NCBI GenBank assembly: GCA_947165795.1
Contig: CAMVBP010000061.1
Location: 1 to 10,042, forward strand
DNA from: an uncultured Treponema sp.
GTDB taxonomy: Bacteria; Spirochaetota; Spirochaetia; Treponematales; Treponemataceae
Length of the DNA stretch: 10,042 nt
Direction: 5' to 3'
In this document: positions 7,520 through 10,042 of the stretch, piece after piece
Layout of the letters: every line of letters begins with the position of its first letter
How positions within the stretch are numbered: the first letter of the stretch is position 1
Position numbers and translations under genes: made by a program
The notes under the pieces: model-generated
Seen by the model: only the letters and a program-made list of their open reading frames with translations
Databases searched by the model: none
What the model was told of the DNA's origin: nothing

Positions 7520-8071
7520 TTATTTTTTAAGTGCTAATTTTAACGGAATATAAAGGATTTGTACAATAACTGCATTGAAAAGTGCTGTACACAAAACAAT
7601 TGGAACATAAGCAGCGAGAGTTGCTTTATCGGCATGCATCAATGTCAAAAGCAGTACAGTATAAAGTCCGCCGGAAATTACAGTACTAAAGAATGTTGCA
7701 ATAGCAGGAATAGGATCAAATTTTCCGAACTTTAATGGAAGTTTAATAAGGAAGTACATTGCAATAGCGCCAGCCAGTTCAGAAGCAAAATTTAAGTAAG
7801 GAGTTCCAGGGAAGAACTGACAGATTGCTCCGGCAAGAATACCGATAATGGCTGCATAAATAATATTTGGTCTGATAAGAACAATTATCATACAGTACAT
7901 TGCAATAATGAAGTTTGGTTTCATACCACCAATGTTTACGATAGAACCTACAAAGAATTTTAATACAGCTCCTGCTGCAAGAAGAATTGCTGTAAGTAAT
8001 AAGTCAGAAATAGAAAGTCCAGATTTTTTTTCTGTCTGAACCAATTCACGTTTTTCAGTTGTGTTTTCCAT
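7520..8071 (-). CDS. TrpP-like ECF substrate-binding (S) component
   Basis: Small membrane protein (183 residues from the chosen start) and first gene of the ECF operon, so the likely substrate-specific subunit. After a polar tail of about 20 residues come five or six hydrophobic segments. The stretch AAGAVLKFFVG...GGMKPNFIIAMYCM resembles the N-terminal part of TrpP (B. subtilis YhaG-type tryptophan transporters), where a GGMKPD motif follows helix 1. This comparison is from memory, so tryptophan is a hypothesis and another small amino acid or vitamin cannot be excluded. I chose ATG 8071 because AGGAG (8082-8078) lies six bases upstream; an ATG at 8110 is in frame but has no ribosome site and falls within a predicted leader hairpin. 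Linked to a dedicated ATPase and EcfT, it would form a group I ECF transporter. Confidence 0.75.
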   Translation of the reverse strand: MENTTEKRELVQTEKKSGLSISDLLLTAILLAAGAVLKFFVGSIVNIGGMKPNFIIAMYCMIIVLIRPNIIYAAIIGILAGAICQFFPGTPYLNFASELAGAIAMYFLIKLPLKFGKFDPIPAIATFFSTVISGGLYTVLLLTLMHADKATLAAYVPIVLCTALFNAVIVQILYIPLKLALKK

Positions 8072-8077
8072 AATATT

Positions 8078-8138
8078 CTCCTGAATAGGCGAGTCAGCGA
8101 ATTTCCGCATAAAAGCGGGCGCACAGCTGAATACGCCT
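8078..8138 (-). promoter_or_regulatory. Structured 5' leader of the ECF operon, ending at its ribosome binding site
   Basis: Read on the minus strand, three nested pairings build one long hairpin: AGGCG (8138-8134) with CGCCT (8091-8087), TCAGC (8130-8126) with GCTGA (8098-8094), and CCGC (8118-8115) with GCGG (8108-8105) around a six-base loop. The ribosome site AGGAG (8082-8078) follows at once. TATTCAG occurs twice, at 8133-8127 inside the hairpin and at 8087-8081 overlapping the ribosome site, so GCTGA's CTGA could pair with either copy. I do not recognise a known riboswitch class, and there is no T-box core. The leader is GC-richer than its flanks. Confidence 0.45.
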
Positions 8139-8150
8139 TTTTTGTGTGTT

Positions 8151-8168
8151 GTTACTATTTATAGTAAC
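8151..8168. promoter_or_regulatory. Palindromic operator candidate of the ECF operon
   Basis: GTTACTAT-TT-ATAGTAAC on the plus strand is an 18-bp dyad with perfect 8-bp arms. Relative to the minus-strand promoter at 8180-8208 it starts about five bases after the predicted transcription start, a standard place for a repressor to block. In RNA it could also fold as a short hairpin at the very 5' end. It resembles the TrpR operator in having ACTA half-sites, but the spacing between halves is different, so the regulator is unknown. Confidence 0.55.
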
Positions 8169-8179
8169 GTTATGGTTAT

Positions 8180-8208
8180 AATATACAGGGTGTTTTTGTT
8201 TCTGTCAA
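8180..8208 (-). promoter_or_regulatory. Strong predicted promoter of the ECF operon
   Basis: On the minus strand a perfect -35 box TTGACA (8208-8203) and a -10 box TATATT (8185-8180, five of six) are separated by exactly 17 bp. Transcription should begin near 8173, giving a leader of about 100 bases before the S-component ATG at 8071. Confidence 0.75.
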
Positions 8209-8215
8209 TAGTAAC
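8208..8215. promoter_or_regulatory. Additional operator half-site overlapping the ECF promoter -35 box
   Basis: ATAGTAAC here (GTTACTAT on the minus strand) is identical to one arm of the palindrome at 8151-8168 and shares one base with the -35 box. The matching minus-strand half-sites start 47 bp apart, so the promoter is flanked by the same motif. Confidence 0.4.
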
Positions 8216-8244
8216 ATAGAAAATTTTTAAAAAAAATTTTAAGA

Positions 8245-8274
8245 TTGACAACTTCTTAATAGTGGGTATATATT
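8245..8274 (+). promoter_or_regulatory. Predicted promoter of ispE-spoVG-tRNA-Gln, placed for a leaderless mRNA
   Basis: A perfect TTGACA (8245-8250) is followed after 18 bp by TATATT (8269-8274); TATATA at 8267-8272 with a 16-bp spacer is an alternative reading. The -10 box ends 11 bases before ATG 8286, so the transcript would begin only some five bases upstream of the start codon. It is divergent from the ECF promoter, with the -35 boxes 36 bp apart. Confidence 0.65.
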
Positions 8275-8285
8275 TAAAGTATTCG

Positions 8286-9155
8286 ATGTTGTGTAGCGTA
8301 GTTGAAAAAGCTTATGCCAAAGTAAACTTTGGGTTAAAGGTTCTTCCTAAGAGGGAGGATGGATTTCACAACATAGAGAGTATTTTTCAGACTATTAATT
8401 TATATGATGAATTGAACATTGCTTTGTGCAATAAGGGTGGATGTCATGTTCAATGTGATTCGATGAATTTGCCTGAAAATAATACTCTTGTTTTGGCTTT
8501 TAATGCCTTTATCGAAATTACCAAAGTGAAATCTTTTGGTGTAAACGTAGAGTTAAAAAAAAGAATTCCTTCTGGTGGCGGATTAGGCGGAGGTTCTGCT
8601 GATGCAGCCGCTCTCGTTAGAGGCTTAGAAAAGCTTAGTAACATTTCATTAACAAGAGAACAAAAAGATTATATTGCTTCGAAAACCGGGAGTGATGTTT
8701 TTTTCTTTATTCATTGCAAAGATGGAAAAGGTTGTGCGCTTGTTAGTGGGCGTGGTGAAGATCTAAGTTTTATAAAGCCAAGATATGATTTATTTTTGTT
8801 GTTGATGTTTCCAGAGGTTCACTCTTCGACAGCAGAAGCTTATGCTCTTGTAGATGAGTTTTATGCCGGTGGAAATGGAATTGGAGGCCCGTCTTTTAAG
8901 GAGTTTGAAAAAACTTACAGACTTCCTGTGAAAGAATGGTCTTTTGAAAACAGTTTTACTCCGTGTATTGCAAAAAAATATAAAATAGTGTTTAATGCAA
9001 TGCAATACCTTGAAAACCTTGGTTGTACGTATGTGCAGATGTCAGGTTCTGGTTCAACGGTGTATGGTGTTTTTGAATTGGAACAACAAGCTATGTGCGT
9101 ACAGAATAATTTGCCAGCTGAAGCTTGTAATTGTAAACTAGTGCAAACTGTATAG
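8286..9155 (+). CDS. ispE: 4-diphosphocytidyl-2-C-methyl-D-erythritol kinase (IspE)
   Basis: GHMP-family kinase (289 residues) of the MEP pathway that phosphorylates CDP-methylerythritol at the 2-hydroxyl group in the cytoplasm, on the way to isopentenyl diphosphate. The N-terminus AYAKVNFGLKV contains the conserved substrate-site lysine (K12), then DGFHNIESIFQTI. The ATP-binding glycine motif PSGGGLGGGSADAAA spans 95-109. The catalytic aspartate lies in GSDVFFF (D137); most homologues have proline after DV, here phenylalanine. The third GHMP motif MSGSGSTVYGVF is near the C-terminus. I chose ATG 8286 because a GTG at 8262, eight codons upstream, lies inside the predicted promoter. No ribosome site precedes the ATG. 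The length matches the family. spoVG follows after 30 bases on the same strand. Confidence 0.92.
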   Translation: MLCSVVEKAYAKVNFGLKVLPKREDGFHNIESIFQTINLYDELNIALCNKGGCHVQCDSMNLPENNTLVLAFNAFIEITKVKSFGVNVELKKRIPSGGGLGGGSADAAALVRGLEKLSNISLTREQKDYIASKTGSDVFFFIHCKDGKGCALVSGRGEDLSFIKPRYDLFLLLMFPEVHSSTAEAYALVDEFYAGGNGIGGPSFKEFEKTYRLPVKEWSFENSFTPCIAKKYKIVFNAMQYLENLGCTYVQMSGSGSTVYGVFELEQQAMCVQNNLPAEACNCKLVQTV

Positions 9156-9185
9156 TTTGAGCAGATTGAGTGCTGAGGTGATTCT

Positions 9186-9464
9186 ATGCAAATTACTGAA
9201 TTGAGAATTCGCAAGGTTGAAGATGAAGGCAAACTCCGTGCGTATGTAACGGTTACTTTTGACGACTGCTTTGTCGTTCATAATGTAAAAATTATTGAAG
9301 GCAAAACAGGATTGTTCATTGCCATGCCTAGTCGTAAAACGGCAAACGGTGAGTATAAAGATGTAGCTCATCCGATTAGTCCGGAATTCAGAAACGAAAT
9401 GCAGAACAAAATTCTTTCTGAATACAATGCTGGTCATATTGAAACTGGTGGAGCAGAAGACTAA
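9186..9464 (+). CDS. spoVG: SpoVG family nucleic-acid-binding regulator
   Basis: Small protein (92 residues) of the SpoVG family, originally named for a septation/sporulation role in Bacillus and shown in other bacteria, including the spirochaete Borrelia, to bind DNA and RNA as a regulator. The family pattern is evident throughout: MQITELRIRKV at the N-terminus, LRAYVTVTFDDCFVVHNVKI, GLFIAMPSRKT in the centre, and YKDVAHPISPEFRNEM before an acidic tail. A good ribosome binding site, GAGGTG at 9175-9180, lies five bases before the ATG. The gene sits 30 bases after ispE and 22 bases before tRNA-Gln with no terminator in either gap, so all three are probably on one transcript. Spirochaetes do not sporulate, so the gene name reflects homology only. 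Confidence 0.95.
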   Translation: MQITELRIRKVEDEGKLRAYVTVTFDDCFVVHNVKIIEGKTGLFIAMPSRKTANGEYKDVAHPISPEFRNEMQNKILSEYNAGHIETGGAED

Positions 9465-9486
9465 ATCGGTTTCTGATGATATAAAT

Positions 9487-9559
9487 TGGGCCGTCGTCAA
9501 GCGGTAAGACACGGGCTTTTGGTGCCCGCATTCCACAGGTTCGAATCCTGTCGGCCCAG
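9487..9559 (+). tRNA. tRNA-Gln (anticodon TTG)
   Basis: A complete 73-base cloverleaf. The acceptor TGGGCCG (9487-9493) pairs with CGGCCCA (9552-9558), with discriminator G 9559. The D-arm includes AAGCGGTAA. The anticodon stem CGGGC/GCCCG encloses loop TTTTGGT with anticodon TTG at 9519-9521. The T-arm ACAGG-TTCGAAT-CCTGT is perfect. CCA is not encoded. It lies 22 bases after spoVG, and a TATAAA at 9480-9485 is too close to the mature 5' end to be its promoter. Processing from the ispE-spoVG transcript is therefore likely. Confidence 0.96.
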
Positions 9560-9563
9560 TTGT

Positions 9564-9599
9564 AAATCCTACTCTCAAAATTAGGAGTAGGATTTTTTT
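9564..9599 (+). terminator. Terminator of the ispE-spoVG-tRNA-Gln unit (unit 1)
   Basis: AAATCCTACTC (9564-9574) pairs with GAGTAGGATTT (9585-9595) around the ten-base loop TCAAAATTAG, an 11-bp stem, and the T run continues to 9599. It begins five bases after the mature tRNA end. Confidence 0.9.
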
Positions 9600-9627
9600 A
9601 TTTTAAAAGAAATTGACGGAGGGAAGA

Positions 9628-9771
9628 ACAGGATTCGAAGCGGAGCGAGCGCCTAAAATTGCGAAGGCTTGGAGCAATTTTAGGAAAAGGCGACAGGGAT
9701 GTCGCCGACAGCGAGCGGAGACGGGGGTGGCGGAGCGAACAGGAAGTTCGCGACAGAACCCCGAATCCTGT
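9628..9771. repeat. GC-rich three-hairpin element bounded by inverted tRNA T-arm sequence
   Basis: ACAGGATTCG (9628-9637) and CGAATCCTGT (9762-9771) form a perfect 10-bp inverted boundary; both are tRNA-Gln T-arm sequence, the left one in reverse. Inside lie three hairpins. The first is CCTAAAATTGC (9652-9662) with GCAATTTTAGG (9674-9684). The second is GGCGACA-GGGA-TGTCGCC (9689-9706). The third is GCGAAC-AGGAA-GTTCGC (9735-9751), enclosed by CGGGG (9722-9726) and CCCCG (9759-9763). CGGAGCGA occurs at 9641 and 9731, and GCGACAG at 9690 and 9750. The GC content is far above the flanks. Open frames on both strands here are by-products of the repeat and look nothing like proteins. It resembles a MITE or REP-like dispersed repeat. 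Confidence 0.65.
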
Positions 9772-9784
9772 CGGCCCAGTGTTG

Positions 9785-9821
9785 AAAAGACTTTCACTGA
9801 GTAGTGGAGGTCTTTTTTTTT
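9785..9821 (+). terminator. Terminator hairpin of unit 2
   Basis: AAAAGACTTTCACT (9785-9798) pairs over all 14 positions, with two G-U pairs, with AGTGGAGGTCTTTT (9803-9816) around a GAGT loop. A T run extends to 9821. It follows the second copy of the tRNA 3' end after five bases. Its stem sequence is unrelated to units 1 and 3. Confidence 0.8.
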
Positions 9822-9864
9822 AAAAAGAAATTGAAAATGAGGTGAATCCTGTCGGCCCAGCTGT

Positions 9865-9902
9865 AAATCCTACTCTCTTAGGGCAGAGTAGGATTTTTTT
9901 TT
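9865..9902 (+). terminator. Terminator hairpin of unit 3
   Basis: AAATCCTACTC (9865-9875) and GAGTAGGATTT (9886-9896) repeat the unit 1 stem exactly, but the ten-base loop is TCTTAGGGCA instead of TCAAAATTAG. Nine T residues (9894-9902) follow. It starts five bases after the third copy of the tRNA 3' end. Confidence 0.85.
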
Positions 9903-9928
9903 AAAAAGAATATTTCAATTGTAGAATA

Positions 9929-9939
9929 AGGATTCGAAG
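9929..9939. repeat. Second copy of the AGGATTCGAAG element-end motif
   Basis: AGGATTCGAAG here matches 9630-9640, the left end of the GC-rich element, and includes part of the tRNA T-arm in reverse. The sequence after it does not resemble the element, so this may be the stub of a lost copy. From here to the next start codon I see no further structure. Confidence 0.45.
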
Positions 9940-10011
9940 TAACCGTCAATTCTCATGTATTTTCCAAAAATAAATCTTTGCTCTAAACTTCTACCCAAGG
10001 TGAAAGAAATT

Positions 10012-10042
10012 ATGAGATCAAATTACAGTCGTGAAGAACGTC
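10012..10042 (+). CDS. Start of an unidentified gene, cut by the window edge
   Basis: ATG 10012 is preceded by AAGGTG (9997-10002), a fair ribosome binding site nine bases upstream, and the frame stays open to the window end, giving MRSNYSREER. The same frame is open further upstream to ATG 9955, which would add 19 residues (MYFPKINLCSKLLPKVKEI) but lacks an obvious ribosome site; the in-frame stop before it is TAA 9940-9942. Ten residues are too few to name a family. Confidence 0.35.
   Translation, partial: MRSNYSREER

Larger units (their letters stand above)
9543..9860 (+). repeat. Three direct copies of the tRNA-Gln 3' end (17 bp)
   Basis: GAATCCTGTCGGCCCAG occurs at 9543-9559 (in the tRNA), 9763-9779 and 9844-9860, exactly identical each time. 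It covers the tRNA from the T-loop to the discriminator base. Each copy is followed within a few bases by a terminator hairpin and then a TTAAAA-GAA-type segment. Copies 2 and 3 have no tRNA 5' half before them. The length and position are those of the core site left by tRNA-targeting integrases, but no integrase or other cargo is present. Confidence 0.9.

Noticed and set aside
8072..8110. ATG 8110 as start of the S-component
   Set aside because: It has no ribosome site and falls in the loop side of a leader hairpin, while ATG 8071 has AGGAG at ideal spacing.
8151..8168. TrpR operator assignment for the palindrome
   Set aside because: ACTA half-sites are present but lie one base closer to the centre on each side than in the E. 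coli operator, so the match is not good enough to name the regulator.
8262..8285. GTG 8262 as start of ispE
   Set aside because: It lies between the -35 and -10 boxes of the predicted promoter and adds eight residues not expected in the family; ATG 8286 fits better.
9138..9578. 146-codon minus-strand frame reading GPTGFEPVECGHQKP near its N-terminus
   Set aside because: It is the antisense of tRNA-Gln and spoVG; this peptide pattern is a familiar false protein from reverse-read tRNA genes. No ribosome site supports it.
9603..9804. Open frames on both strands (63-64 residues) across the GC-rich element
   Set aside because: They are rich in Arg, Pro and Ser, mirror each other, lack ribosome sites and coincide exactly with the hairpin repeat, so they are a side effect of base composition.
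9543..9940. CRISPR array
   Set aside because: The repeated 17-mer has only three copies at unequal spacing, is tRNA sequence, and has no cas genes nearby.

Overview
The window looks like chromosome from a host-associated Treponema-like spirochaete (inference). It is AT-rich. It carries a binding-protein-dependent sugar ABC transporter without its own ATPase, an ispE-spoVG pair followed directly by tRNA-Gln, and a GC-rich hairpin repeat of a kind I associate with treponemes. No species assignment can be made from the sequence alone.

Layout, left to right. (1) Positions 3-2168, plus strand: the C-terminal end of a carbohydrate-binding lipoprotein-type gene, a weak intercistronic terminator at 250-280, then two MalF/MalG-type permeases that overlap by one base. 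A strong palindromic terminator at 2239-2280 closes this operon. (2) Positions 2415-5033, plus strand: a Cu(I)-exporting P1B-type ATPase (CopA) with a complete CopZ-like metallochaperone domain at its C-terminus. That domain is preceded, inside the frame, by its own Shine-Dalgarno sequence and ATG, and by an A7 tract. Loss of one A would put a stop codon just before it. (3) Positions 8071-5037, minus strand: a three-gene ECF-type uptake operon made of a TrpP-like S-component, a two-domain ATPase and EcfT. It has an excellent promoter, a perfect palindrome just downstream of the predicted start of transcription, and a structured leader. Its last gene converges on copA with three bases between the stop codons. 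(4) Positions 8286-9559, plus strand: ispE, spoVG and tRNA-Gln(TTG), probably one transcript. (5) Positions 9543-10011: a non-coding region in which the last 17 bases of the tRNA occur three times, each followed by a terminator hairpin. A GC-rich three-hairpin element bounded by inverted copies of part of the tRNA T-arm sits between copies 1 and 2. A new reading frame begins near the right edge.

The coding genes belong to familiar families: sugar uptake, copper export, probable amino-acid or vitamin uptake by an ECF transporter, isoprenoid synthesis by the MEP pathway, and an RNA/DNA-binding regulator. The parts that deserve a second look are the fused copA-copZ junction, the control region of the ECF operon, a missing H-loop histidine in the first ATPase domain, two genes whose promoters imply leaderless mRNAs, and the tandem tRNA-3'-end/terminator units.
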